64,000 bases of DNA from Takakia lepidozioides (lineage: Eukaryota; Streptophyta; Takakiopsida; Takakiales; Takakiaceae). The stretch covers positions 81,572,756 to 81,636,755 of the forward strand of contig CM060731.1 in assembly GCA_030704615.1 (NCBI GenBank). The letters run 5' to 3'. The notes beneath the pieces were generated by a model. That model did not search any database. It was not told the DNA's origin and worked only from the letters and a program-made list of their open reading frames with translations. Below are positions 11,236 to 22,340 of this stretch, one piece after another. Position 1 is the first letter of the stretch. Each line of letters begins with the position of its first letter. The position numbers and the translations under genes were made by a program.

Positions 11236-11576
11236 AGGATGGGAGTTGATTGCGAGCGTGCGAGCTAACCGGTACAGTCGTCGAGATGGGACGCCCTGGC
11301 GGGGCCCGCAGTCAAATCCCCACCCCCTCAGCCTCGCCCTTGAGGCTTGTGCCTGTATTTATTCTAGCGACGACCGAAGGTCGAAAGCAGTGTTGGACCG
11401 GTATCATAAACATTTCATACGAGCTAGGGTCTGGTCTCGTCGGTGAAGCTACCTCCTTCATACCTGGCAGGTAATGGTATCAAAGTATATATCAAATTTT
11501 TAATGTACCAGTCTGGTATGTATATTGTTTTTTCTTGGCCTGGTATGGTATGGTATCAGTATTGCAATTTTCAAGA

Positions 11577-12590
11577 GAGACAGAGAGAAGACTCCGGCCG
11601 AGGCCGGCATAACTAAGAGCCACTTCGTCTTGCGGCTACTGCCCCCTTTCGGGGGTGGGCCCTATAGCAAAAAAGTGTCCAGGGGGACACCAGGTGACCA
11701 TTAAGAATAGAGGGGGCGAGGGTATCCTGGGGGGCCTAAGGTGCGTTTGAAGTGTCGGATTCCAGTTGGTGTTTGTTGGTGATAATAGCTGTGAGTGAAC
11801 GGAGTGCCGTGAGATGGATTTCTTTGAAACATTTGTGGATGGGAAGAATGAGAATTTGGAAGTTATCGTGTATGTTTGTGATACTGGCATTATGAATGCC
11901 ATCTCGAGTGCCGGCTGCGATGCCAGTTAACGGGCCGGTTTTCCAGCCATGCCTTCGGAGTGCAAGGATAAGCGGGGCATATTTTTGACGTTTTTCTAAG
12001 ATTGAATCGTTTGGATAACGATCATGGCAAAATGTGAATTCAATGAAATGGATGGTGAGTTGTGGGGATGGTGAGGTGGGGGGTAAAGTATTGATAGGTA
12101 GACCTTGGACGAGGAGTATGTCCGAGCAAAGTCGAGCTTGGCATGAGCATGGTGATCGGGTACATATACATGGTAGTAGCCACGGTGGTACTGTGTGGTC
12201 GGGTGGCCGTCCCTGGTAGGTGCCTGCATTCATGAGCGAGAACCAACGGGTTTCAGCACGTTTTAGAAAGAGCTTGTGGAGGTGCCAGACTGTTTGGTTA
12301 TGACGCGTGATATGCAAGCCATGTATAACTGGGTGTGTACATTGGCTGAGGAGATGTGGCCAAGTGTCACGAGCTTGGTGGGTGGTTGCACATAACGGGC
12401 AGTATGGCAGATGTGGCCAGAAGATGTGTTTGCGCTGGTGACCTATGTATTGGGCATATCGGACTTTGAATGTTTGTCAGATTTGTGTGTCGGTGGTGGC
12501 TTTGGTTAGCCAGAAATGATTGGAGAGTTTATGGTGTAGAAATCTCCATGGCAGGTATAAAATTGGACAAATTTTTGAATGGTAAAATCA
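11577..12590 (-). mobile_element. LINE 3' end: RT C-terminal domain and tail
   Basis: Read on the minus strand from about 12590, a frame with one stop encodes a zinc-ribbon-like CPLC, DTWPHLLSQC and a downstream HITRHNQTVWHLHK, then MNAGTY, VPPWLLP and FIEFTFCHDR, then KYAPLI, RRHGWKTGPL and a basic C-terminus. I recognise this order from the C-terminal region of non-LTR retrotransposon reverse transcriptases. The catalytic RT core and endonuclease are absent, so the copy is 5' truncated. The terminal 60 bp (11577-11643) recurs inverted at 8671. Confidence 0.8.
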
Positions 12591-12599
12591 GAGCACTCT

Positions 12600-13300
12600 A
12601 CTCTTCTTCTTCAACAAGCTAGCGTCCCCCAAGGTCATTTTCACGCTCCTCTAGCAACTCAGCTCCTGCAGAATAGTATTTTGAAACTGATTGCTTAGCC
12701 AGTGGGCAACCCATACTCTCCATTGCTGCACCCTAAATCCCTAACGCTCCACATATTGACACCTAGGGTGCAAGCGACAGCGGAAGACGGAGTATTGGTA
12801 TTGACAAAGCTGCGTTCTTTGCAATACTAGGCTGGTCTGGTAGGAGCCCAGGTATTAGCATTTCGCTATATTACCCCCAATATGTTCTGCCCAGGGTACC
12901 GCCTATACCCGCTTGGTCTGGTACCCTGCTGCGATACCCTCACCCGTGCTGATAGCCCGCCTCGCCCCCATATACCGGTGCAACACTGGTCAGAAGCTAG
13001 TTTAGCATAGAGCAGGGTGCCATAGTGCCTCGTCATCATCGCCATGTCATTGTCACCACGTCATCGTCGTCAAATTGTTTATAATCTGCCCGGATTGCCC
13101 GAAAATAACCGGGCGAGGTTGCAGAGCGGGGAGAAGGATGATGTCGTCCGCTCGTGCTTGAGCGCCCAGGGGTTTCACACACCGATCTCATAGGGAGATC
13201 CTACATGGTGATGCTGCACAACCTTTTCCATCTTGCAAAAAATCTGCAAATTTTACAAATATCTCGTTGGCCGACGAGAGTGCTGAGAGGCAGTCCTCGT
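12600..13300. other. Interval upstream of the eL22 gene
   Basis: No coding signal or repeat is recognised. The part next to the ATG (13215-13335) probably contains the eL22 promoter and 5' leader. It includes pyrimidine-rich stretches, as is usual upstream of ribosomal protein genes, but no clear TATA box. Confidence 0.4.
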
Positions 13301-13335
13301 CGTCTCTTTTGTGAGTTGCTTGCTTGCTCGCAGCG

Positions 13336-14300
13336 ATGGCTCCCTCGGTGGCGGCCAAGGGTGCAGGGCCCAAGGGCAGGAAGAAGGCGCAGACCTTCAC
13401 CATCGACTGTGGCAAGCCCGTGGAAGACAAGATCATGGATATTGCCTCCTTTGAGAAGTTCTTGCAGGACCGTATCAAGGTAGGGGGCAAGGCAGGAGTA
13501 TTGGCAGACGTCGTCACCATCGTCCGCGAGAAGCACAGGATTAGCGTCACTTCCGAGAGCTCTTCTCCAAAAGGTAAGTCGTGTTGTTCCGTTTGGAAAC
13601 AGGCTTCTCTTGGGTTGGACTGGATGTTACAACCAGGATATAGAGTTGGATATACCCCCAGGCGAGCGAGTGTGCAAGAAAAGGAACTGATGTAGGGTGT
13701 GCTCTGATACAAAATTCGCCTTTACTGCACGCTCCTTATCTCGCAGTCTATGGTTGGGGAAAATCAGCGTATTATAATAAACTACCTATAGGGATAGTGC
13801 ATTCCATGAGTTAGAAAAGCAGTGTGCCTCTCAAGCATACCTACGTCTCAGATTTCCTCATAGTAAGTTCTCGATAAGTTCACACACAATTTTGAGATTT
13901 CATGCCTCTACGCAGATCTCAGTTGAAAAGGATCAGTGATTTCTGAACAATCCGACGTCGGTTGCGGTGCGAGGCATCGGCATATCACCATTGAGTGAAT
14001 TCTGCCTCGCATTGGGGTGGCAGCGGTCAATCTCATTTGGCGATTTATACTCCATGTCTTGTTTGTTGCTAGGGACGCCTGCCATGTTTGTCTGTCTCTT
14101 GTCAGACGATTTACCACAGTTATCCCATCTGAGGCAGAATATTGGTGGGCGTGGCAGGTACTTGAAGTACTTGACAAAGAAGTATCTGAAGAAGCACAAC
14201 GTGAGGGATCAATTGGTTGCGAGTCATTGCTTCCAACAAGGACCGCAATATCTACGAGTTGCCCTACATTGCGGACAATGAGGCTGAAGAAGAGGATTAA
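13336..14300 (+). pseudogene. RPL22: Ribosomal protein eL22 gene, frame-broken
   Basis: eL22 is a component of the large cytosolic ribosomal subunit. Exon 1 (13336-13573) encodes [19 protein letters not shown], then [13 protein letters not shown] and [12 protein letters not shown]. The donor GTAAGT is at 13574, and exon 2 (14158-14300) encodes [18 protein letters not shown]. These are signature eL22 segments. Three lesions are visible against the family pattern. One T is missing near 13562, so the SFSKR stretch is out of frame and a TGA follows at once in exon 2. Four bases are inserted near 14210-14213, between RD and WLRVI. About six bases are lost near 14263, where ELRYFNIA is expected. 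The last two restore the normal acidic ending. The 584-bp intron is kept, so this is not a retrocopy. It is either a decaying paralogue or a locus with base-calling errors. Confidence 0.88.
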
Positions 14301-15700
14301 GGTGCAAATTGCTTGGACGAATGGTTGGGAGCATTAAATATTCATCAAGGACATAGTGTACGCTGGGGAATCTCCAGTGGTCATCAAATTTTGCAGATCT
14401 AAATCACAGTAATGGCATGTTTTTTTCGCTTGGGCAGTTTGTTTTTAGTATATACACCTCAAGGTCATTGTAATTCAATACTTCCGGAAAAATTGAAGCA
14501 CTTGTGTCGTATCTCTATAGTGTGCATGTGTGCAACACAGGACGTACAGAAATTCCATCTTGAAGTTCCATCAAGTTCTACCATCTAACTGATTTGCTCC
14601 AGAGTTCAGGCAGTGCCTCAGCTTGTGTCAAGCTTCTTAGCACTTGATGCAGTAAAGATTGCCCGGCAAAGCACACTACTAAATTTTAAGCTGGGAAAAT
14701 TTGAAGGGCCATGGGTTGCATGAAACTGTTCATCTTAGAAGGTGCATTAGATCCTTCTCACAAACTCGTCATTCCCACATTTGACTTAGGTACATGGAGG
14801 TGGATGGAAGTGCAAAACCACATGACCACTTTTCCGGGTCATGGCTGACCTCGGCATTAATGGAAGTTTCCTGCATGCATAGTAACTCGTAGGTAGGTGG
14901 GCCAGAGACTTTCCCAATGTTCCAACTGCAACGCAGTCAGGGATCATGCCCTCCTGATCTTCTTCGGTTGCAGTCACGAGCAATAACCCAAGTGCTAAGC
15001 TAACCCAGTAGAAGCAGAAGACTAGCCTGCAACAAAAATACATATATAACCTGCAGGTGAAGAGTCTAAGCTACATAGAGTACGCCATTCATCACCAGGA
15101 TGTAGGTACTGTGCGATGACACTGATTCACAAAATCGATATCAAAGATCGACAGTCGCTTGCGCCTTACTTCAACCTAAGATCTCTGTTCAAGGAGCGCC
15201 AGCATAAACGTTCCGCACCAACTGGGATACGAGGGGATATCGAGTCTATATAAACAATAAGACAAACTTGCAGTAGGCATGGGCATCAATCACAAGTTTA
15301 CAAAGGAAGTTCAAGTGCTGGTAGATGATTGACAGAGTACAGTTTCCAAACAGGTCGGCCAGCATGCTTGGTCACTTGAGTGCTCAGAAAAGTGCAAAAT
15401 GTTGCGAAGAGGTTAATATGATACATCAAGATGCGTTCAAGACGTCGTCAGTGGTGGTAGTCTAACCATATACAAAAAGACGCCCAAGGGATATTTTACT
15501 GTCTTAACGCCATCTCCCTAGTACCTATTGCAGACACTTGAGAGATGCTGTTTGGTGTTCACTAATAGGTCCCAGCAGGCCTGGCAAAATATGAACTATG
15601 TACAGTCTACGCGTAAACTTCATCAATCTGGCAGAGTAATTACAAGTTGAAGGAAGCCTGTCATTCCTCAACACCAGACATGGCAAGAATCCAAGGCTCC
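14301..15700. other. Interval 3' of eL22 with one weak ORF
   Basis: A minus-strand frame (15043-14786) preceded by a TTGTTGCAG-like acceptor reads a hydrophobic stretch, FYWVSLALGLLLVTA, followed by EEDQEGMIPDCVAVGTLGKS. It could be a distal exon of the minus gene to the right, but the phase does not fit and I recognise no family. Nothing else is seen. Confidence 0.35.
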
Positions 15701-15961
15701 ACTATCTCATAATAAACCTGAGGTCGCCATCAGATCTTTCATCACAATAGTTGTCACCACATCTGCAACCACAGGATATCCATTAAACAGGTCAGTTCGG
15801 TTAAGTGTCTCAAACTCAAAACCGTGAACATTATATCTACAACAATGCTCGGAGCTGGAGCTACGGTCAGTAGCAATCACACGGTGCCGGGCAGAAAAAA
15901 CAACATTCATGAACTTGTCTTGAAGCTGGAAGACAGGAGTGGAGGAATCGTTTTCTCTTAC

Positions 15962-17259
15962 CACTCCTGGCCCTTGACCTTCTGTCCTTGTTCCGCTTTT
16001 TGAGCAATTTGTGGTGCTGATGCGACGTAGCCTGACCACACAAGGGTCACAATGAGAGGATGCACCACCTAATTAGCAATGTCGACTAATTCTGCGTGAA
16101 AACAAGCACTCAAGCTAACTGGTAGAATACATATTCTTTCGAGGGCTTACAAATCAGATACTCAAGGAAAACTAACATGAAATATGTAGTACCGGCATCC
16201 TGCACATGCATGGCTGTTTCCCTTATTAATCCGCCAATTTTTTTTCATGATCCCAACATGGATCCCATTCATGAAGTCGTTCTCTGGTGATTGTTTAACC
16301 TGGGTAGAATAAAGTGGCCCATACATGGTCCATAGAGTGCTATATGGTCCTGAAGATGAGAGATCAGTGAAGCTTGCACATAGAAAATTACTGAACGTCC
16401 TGAAAGTACCTCTTTAATATCGCCTTTGCCTAAGGTGAACTCACTTGCCGCAACCTTCTCTTGGACCTCCTTAAGAATTCCTGCAACCGATGCAGCAGTG
16501 GAATTGGCCGCCAGCTTCAAGGATTTTTTGGGCACTCTGCATCAATCGAGGTGAGTGTTTAGGTCAAAGTCTGCTTCATTTGGACTCATAAATAACCTTT
16601 ACACTGATGAGCCTAGTTCACACGCGCAGCAGACGGTAATTAATATGATTCTAGAACCACTGTGAAGCTTGCACACAATCATGCATCATATGTTCTGACA
16701 TAGGAGCATTTCGAGATCAAGTTCTCTTACAACTAAAACTCATCTGTTACGGAATCGTGCTGGACAAACTGTTGCAAAAACCGTATAAAACATGGAGCAT
16801 ATGAACCTACCCATCAGCAGGTGAGATTGAAAGTTCTTTAACCGAGGCCGCCATCTCCTGAACTTCTTCAGTGCCTCCAACCAAAGCCACCTTCTCCATA
16901 AGCTTGATAGACTCGGAGCTTATGGGGATGGATATCCGCGTCGACCTTGCGAGGGGCAACCGCTTTCCACTCCCTCCGTATACGGAAGAGGCTTCTTCAG
17001 TGGAGGCCGTCCCAAGCTTAGGAGGTGATTTTAGTTGCCGTCCACCCCAATGCTGCTCCTTTGAGCGATGGAGGCGGCAACGAAAGGAGCCAGCGTGTTC
17101 GGTAGGTGCACAAAGGCAAGCCATCTGACTAGTTCTTGTTGGTACTTCCCGGACGGATTCCCGATGCAGTTCAGTTGATCGATGGAGGCGGCAGCGAAAG
17201 GAACCAGGGTGATCGGTAGGTGCACAAAGACAAGCCATCGAACGGCTCCCGGTTGTCAT
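15962..17259 (-). CDS. Protein with two CLCAPTxHxGSFRCRLHR motifs
   Basis: Three phase-compatible exons are seen: 17259-16811, 16536-16410 and 16031-~15962. Exon 1 encodes two copies, about 36 residues apart, of MACLCAPT(D/E)H(P/A)GSFRCRLHRS. A single such motif marks the C-terminus of plant 'serine-rich protein-related' proteins, whose function is unknown to me. The rest of exon 1 is S/T-rich and includes KELSISPADG at its end. Exon 2 gives VPKKSLKLAANSTAASVAGILKEV, possibly helical. In phase, exon 3 is very basic (KLLKKRNKDRRSRARSG), which would suit a nuclear signal, and then meets a GTAAGA donor. In another phase it reads APQIAQKAEQGQKVKG and stops, so the C-terminus is uncertain. The duplicated motif is unusual. 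Confidence 0.6.
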
Positions 17260-18296
17260 TTTAAGACTGATCGATACTAACCTTGGTCTTTCTATGTACA
17301 GATGACACTCCTTGTATTGAACTTAAATTTTCAGATATATAGATATAAGATTGAAGCACTTGCGAAGCTCCGTGAGCCTTCGTCTAATCTGACATAACAA
17401 AAAACTGAAACACGTTAATGGACAAACATGAAGAAATGTCCCGCAACCTGGGTAGAAGGCGCCTAGTACGTAATCGAGATTGGACACTAAAGAAAGTTTA
17501 CTAAATGCTTACAAAGCAGACATCCGGCAGTCACAAGTCCATTACGAAAGCTCCACTATGATCTCAAGTTCGTGGAACAGACGATCTCTAGGAACACATC
17601 CGGTGGTCAAACCGTGAGGTGTACAGCAAATTGCTCGATCGATAAGAGAAAGAAATCTAGGTCCGTTAAGAGATGAGAACTCGCCGAGACTGCTGTCAGG
17701 TTGGAAATGGAAAAGGATATTAGGACTAGATCTAGTATGTACAGACTGCTGTCTGCAATCAAATTGACCAAAGAAGTGGGAAAAAATGCAAAACGATCGA
17801 TGACCTAGACACTACATGCATGCAGAGTTTGCTACAAAGATGACTGAGCCAATCAGTAGGAGCATCAGCAAGAGATTCAATCGAGTACGAGCATGACGGT
17901 AGGTACTTCAAGAATCAGAAGCCCCACGTTAAATACACCAACAGATCCACGGAAATGGCTCCAGACTCACTAGGAGGGTCGAATATATTTGCAAGAAACC
18001 TCTCCGCCTCGCACTTCTGAGAGAAACAGCCTGGCAAGCCGTAAGCCTGAAAGGCGATGTCAACCGCGGCTGAAAAACTTGAACTGTGGAACTAAAAGCA
18101 TGCAAACATGTAGAGAGAGTAACGGGAACTACCGATACAAATACTTCTGCTGCTACTCTCCGGCACACATCCACAGCCTCCGCTCCACAGCGTTCACGCC
18201 CTCACTGATATACGACCACGCAAAACACAAATGAAGGAAGAAGATTGGCGACTCAAACTGTACTGGATAACACAACCCTCCCTCGCGGGCTCCTGT
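17260..18296 (-). other. Probable 5' leader region of the CLCAPT gene
   Basis: About 1 kb lies between the candidate TATA box and the first ATG. It contains scattered short minus frames but nothing recognised, and probably holds a 5'-UTR intron. Confidence 0.35.
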
Positions 18297-18306
18297 GTAT
18301 ATATAG
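18297..18306 (-). promoter_or_regulatory. Candidate TATA box for the minus-strand gene
   Basis: CTATATATAC reads on the minus strand in a GC-richer setting. A start about 30 bp downstream (near 18265) would give a leader of about 1 kb before the ATG at 17259, so a 5'-UTR intron would be expected. Confidence 0.4.
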
Positions 18307-18664
18307 CCTGCGTGCTGCCCTCGTCGACTGCCACACTTTTTCTAAACGGGCACCCGCTCTCATCTACTTTTACCTTGTTGGCCGTAAATAGCTACTTTTC
18401 TTTTTTCTAGTTTTACTTTATAATAAATAAAAATGTAAAATATAAATAACTAATGTTTTTCCCATCCTTTTACAAAAAGTTAATTTTATTTTTTTATTTT
18501 TATTTTTTTGAGGAAAAGGGGAGGAAGCCCTTGAGAGGTTAGTTTTCCCCTTTTGACAAACAGAAATTAGTGGGCCATTTTGGGGTTTCAGAAAACATTT
18601 AACTAATTAACACTATTAGAAACTCCGAATTTTCCCTTTTACCCTGAAAGGGATGCGATCCCCA

Positions 18665-18912
18665 TAGAGTTTAGGGTTTGTAGCTCAGCTGGTAAGTGCA
18701 CAGTGTGTCGCCCTGGTGGTTCGGGGTTCAAACCCGCTGCCCTGCCCCGTGTGTGGGATTGTTCGTGACGGTATGTCTGGGCGTTAATCGTCCTGTAGGT
18801 CTCATGGCCCATAAATGAAAGGGGGTTAATTTTTCCCCCTCCTCAAGGGGCCTGAATTGTGGGCTGTCGCTCCCAGGTTTCCCTTAAAAAAACAAAAAAA
18901 CAAAAAAAAAGA
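18665..18912 (+). mobile_element. tRNA-derived SINE with A and B boxes
   Basis: TAGCTCAGCTGGTAAGTG (A-box and D-arm-like) at about 18679 is followed by GGGGTTCAAACCC (B box) at about 18723. A body of about 150 bp follows, with gattgttcgtgacggt and ggtctcatggccc, and then an A-rich tail with repeated C interruptions (18886-18910). Spacing and order are those of a pol III SINE. It is not a tRNA gene, because the acceptor stem does not pair. Confidence 0.85.
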
Positions 18913-21900
18913 AGAAAAATATCTCTTCCCTCGAGAGTCACGCGGAAAAGTAGGCTAAAATAACCCCCGAGGGAAAGACGGGTAGCGGGAGGGGCCGGCC
19001 CTGCGCTAGAACGGGCCGCCCGCCGCCGCCGCACGGGGGGGAACTGGTACCTCGTTCTACGGCGGCTGTGGGGGTATCGATGAATGTCATCCACGTATTT
19101 CGCTGAACGTGGGCCCGGTGGCATGGAATGTCGGCGTAGTGATTATGGATCGCGTCCGTTACGCCGGCAGTGCGGCCACGTCGCCGTCGGGACAGCGACG
19201 AGTGTGCTCATTCATAAGCGCTTCCCATTCCAGACTCGACGGAAGAATACGAGAATCTGTGGTGCATCTTAGAATATTCTATCTGCAAGGAATGTAAACG
19301 GTGGCGGAGGGGCTATTCCCAGGCCCGAGTGTGGTGGGTAGAAGCGGCCCGCGTTATTCCTTGTTTATTTGTTACGTGGGAGTTGATGATGAGGTATAAG
19401 GGTATGCGGGAGTGTTGTTGTAAAGGAGAAGGGTGAGGTCTGATCATGGGTTTGCCGTGAGCTCACACCAAAAGCCCACTTGTGAGTTGTCTGCACAGGT
19501 GAACTACCTGTGGACATGCCTCTCACATGCTGTCTACAAGCGACTCTGTAAAGGCATGTAGGAGTTGAATGCGTCGTTTTGTGATTGGAAAAGCTGGCAT
19601 ATGAGGGATGACAGTGAGTGGGAGATAGATCGTGAATTTGTACATATGGACCTGTAGTATATAGAGCTTGAGAGGTAGATAATTGAATGCAAACCGTGCC
19701 CTCGAAATGTTCGAAAGAGTTAACATTCACTCGACAAATAGGTGGAATAGCCAAGTTTCTTTCCACAAAATTGTATGCTAAGCTAAAGCTCCAGTGTAGA
19801 TTGAAATCTTATCGGTGGGGTGTAGGTGTTATATTGCTGCATAACGGGGAGCTCCCACCTCGTCGGTAAAAACACATGAAAGCAGTCACAGAGGCACTGA
19901 AGACATGTCTCTGAAGGTGCGAAATCCTTGGTTAGGATTGGAGGTTTTTGTCACTGGCCTGTATCTCTGTCTAAATAGCTCTGCTATTCGCTCGCTCTCC
20001 GTAGGATTTACAGGGGTACACAATCTTCAACATTGACGACATGATGACCATGGAAAGGGCGGGACGAAGCTTGACCCAAAAAGCTTGATCATATAAGGAT
20101 TGGCTACTAGAGATAGTTTGAGAGGCTGGCTGAGGGAAATCGAAGGGCATTGTCATTGAGAAGAATATGGTCTACCAGCTAATTACCGCTACATTGTGAT
20201 CTACACTGAAATTTCAGTAAGCGTGGCGACTATTGTTTGGTGTGCCGATGGTACATGTAGACGCCCAGAATCGATTGTTGGGTCTGTCTAACGGGATTCG
20301 AGTATAATTTGAGCTCTTTCTTGCTGGCTCACCACATTCTAGATTGCTTTGCTTCGGGTTTACAATGGGCTTGTAGATCAGAAACAGGTCAAAAACCTTC
20401 TCCATTCCGTATTGAAGAAGCTTATTCGGTCCCCACTTGGGGCAGCTTTGACCAAGCCAGATCTCTCAATGGTTAATTACATACTGAGTTTTGGTTCAAC
20501 TGCCTGAAAGTGCAAATCATACATGTACAAGTTTTCTTTCTCGAAGGCTCCTCTGCCAACCTGATACTTGTAGCTACCAAAAACTTGTCTCATCCCATTC
20601 CATTGGGAGCCCACCATTGGCTGCCCATGCACTCAAGTGATTTGTTCATTATCCATTCCCAATTAATTATTACTATGGACTGAGGGGGCTTATGCATCTG
20701 TTCTATTAATTAATATAACTATGGTTCATGTTTGCGTCTTTTCTTTGGCCCACTAAAGTAGGTATTAACTAGTAAGTAATAAGAGGTAGGGGAAGAGAGC
20801 GCTCTTCTCCTTTATATAGCCATTGATTGGCCCTTATTTATCTAAGGGGGCCTACTTGCACAGCCCACCAAAGTAGCCCACCAAAGTGAGGTGGAGGTGA
20901 AAGAAACCTTGTAAAATGGAGCCCCTACCCTCCTTATATAGTGTCTCATGGAAGGGGCCCACGGCCTCATCTGCTTTTTGAAAGGGCCACCCTCCTACTT
21001 CTATGCTAGCATGTACACGTGGCATCTCACTTCACCCATTCCAACATAGGTGCCCTCCCTCCCCATTGGTTGCTCCAATCCTCTCCCTTTTTTGACCTTC
21101 AAGGAATAGCCTTGCCAGAATTTGGGACCCTTACCCTCTCAGCCTCACCCAGTCGGGCGGTCATGGACCTTTCTAGCCGGCTGCCCCACACATGTCACCC
21201 CTACAAACCAAATTTGGCACCTCAACCATCCTCCATTCCTTCCTACCTTCTTTCTTTTGACCCCCTTACACAACGGTTATTCTTCAAATCCTTGTGTAGC
21301 TTACCATATATCCCCCTTTTTAATTCCTGGACCATCCTCTAATGGACAGGGCCCATGCAAACTTGGGGGTCTATTATTAGTGCTGGTCTTTTCTATAATA
21401 TATTTTGGGGAGACTAGGATATTGATGAAAAAATTAAAAAAAATAGTGATATGGGGTAAAATTAGTGATATGGGGAGCAGTGTGTGTCACACCCTCCTTC
21501 AAACAGCCTCTTAAACGTCCAGCCCCCTTAGGTTGATTTTATTTTTTTGAACCACTTGGGGGTATATAATTCATACTTCTCATTGTTGAATAATTGGGAG
21601 TTTAAGGCTCAGGTATGCGCCAGGCAGCGGCCCATGCACGGACGTCGGGCGCCCTTGGGTGGCCCCGCCGCGACCTATGACCCGGCCGGGTGGGTCTGCC
21701 GCGAGGATGGGTCTGCTATCAGGTATGGTCTGCCGCGCAGTAGGGTCCGTAGGCCCTGACCCTAGGCGTGTTAGACTAATTTCTCTACCCGAGGGATATT
21801 CTCTTATCCTCTGAGAGTTTGGGCGCTAAAGCGGGGAAGTAGCCAGTAAAGCACGCCAAGTTAGATGGGAAGGATCTCTTGCTAGAAGAGCCTCAGCAGG

Positions 21901-22230
21901 TAGAATACACCATCTTACATATGTAAGATTCGTCCACGCCAGGAGGAGCGAGCTTCTGCAAGTTTACCAAAGCAAGGTCCTTCAAGCCAAAAAAAATCAA
22001 ATTCAAAATCTAGACCAGGCATCCGATAGGAGAGGGATGGAAAAAACCTCCGGGGGAAAACCTTACCCGGCAAGATGGGTGAAGGACAAAATCTTGGGGG
22101 GTGCACTCCTCATTAAATGTACCAGCCACGTGCGTGCACAGGAGGGGGTATTTTAAACCCCCCCATGTACAACATTATACATACAGAGGGGGGTTTTAAA
22201 CACCTTAAATATAATTTTACAGGAAGGGGT
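18913..22230. other. Long interval without recognised genes
   Basis: A GC-rich stretch with CCGCC repeats lies at 18980-19080. Minus frames at 19365-19766 read STPTCLYRVACRQHVRGM-like and LHAFTESLVDSM text that I cannot place. Around 20480-20600 the minus strand reads GMRQVFGSYKYQVGRGAFEK, an exon-like piece of unknown family. TATATAG-like boxes occur near 20815 and 20936. Stretches near 22096-22200 resemble 28880-29060 (cacgtgcgt, ccccatgta, cccctctgta), suggesting shared transposon ends. Confidence 0.4.
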
Positions 22231-22234
22231 TGTT

Positions 22235-22340
22235 GAGTTTTAAGGGATAGTGTAGTGGTAAGAATGACGTTTACGCCGCGATGCACCGCAGGATCGAATT
22301 GCGGGATCGTCGTTTTGTTTGTTTGTTTTTTTTTTCGCTC
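22235..22340 (+). mobile_element. Weak tRNA-like SINE fragment
   Basis: GATAGTGTAGTGGTAAGAATG resembles the D-arm region of tRNA-Asp-like sequences, and aggatcgaattgcggg resembles a degenerate B box 40 bp on. A T-rich run follows. Probably a short SINE or a tRNA relic. Confidence 0.45.

Noticed and set aside
8671-11643. A 3-kb DNA transposon with 60-bp terminal inverted repeats
   Set aside because: The right repeat belongs to the 3' end of a LINE, so two LINE tails explain it more simply.
13188-13712. 174-codon minus-strand frame
   Set aside because: It is the antisense shadow of eL22 exon 1.
16871-17128. Plus-strand frames beginning MEAA(T/A)KG
   Set aside because: They are antisense to the duplicated CLCAPT motif, which matches a known plant family on the minus strand.
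18665-18750. tRNA gene
   Set aside because: The A and B boxes are good but the acceptor stem does not pair, and a SINE body with an A-rich tail follows.
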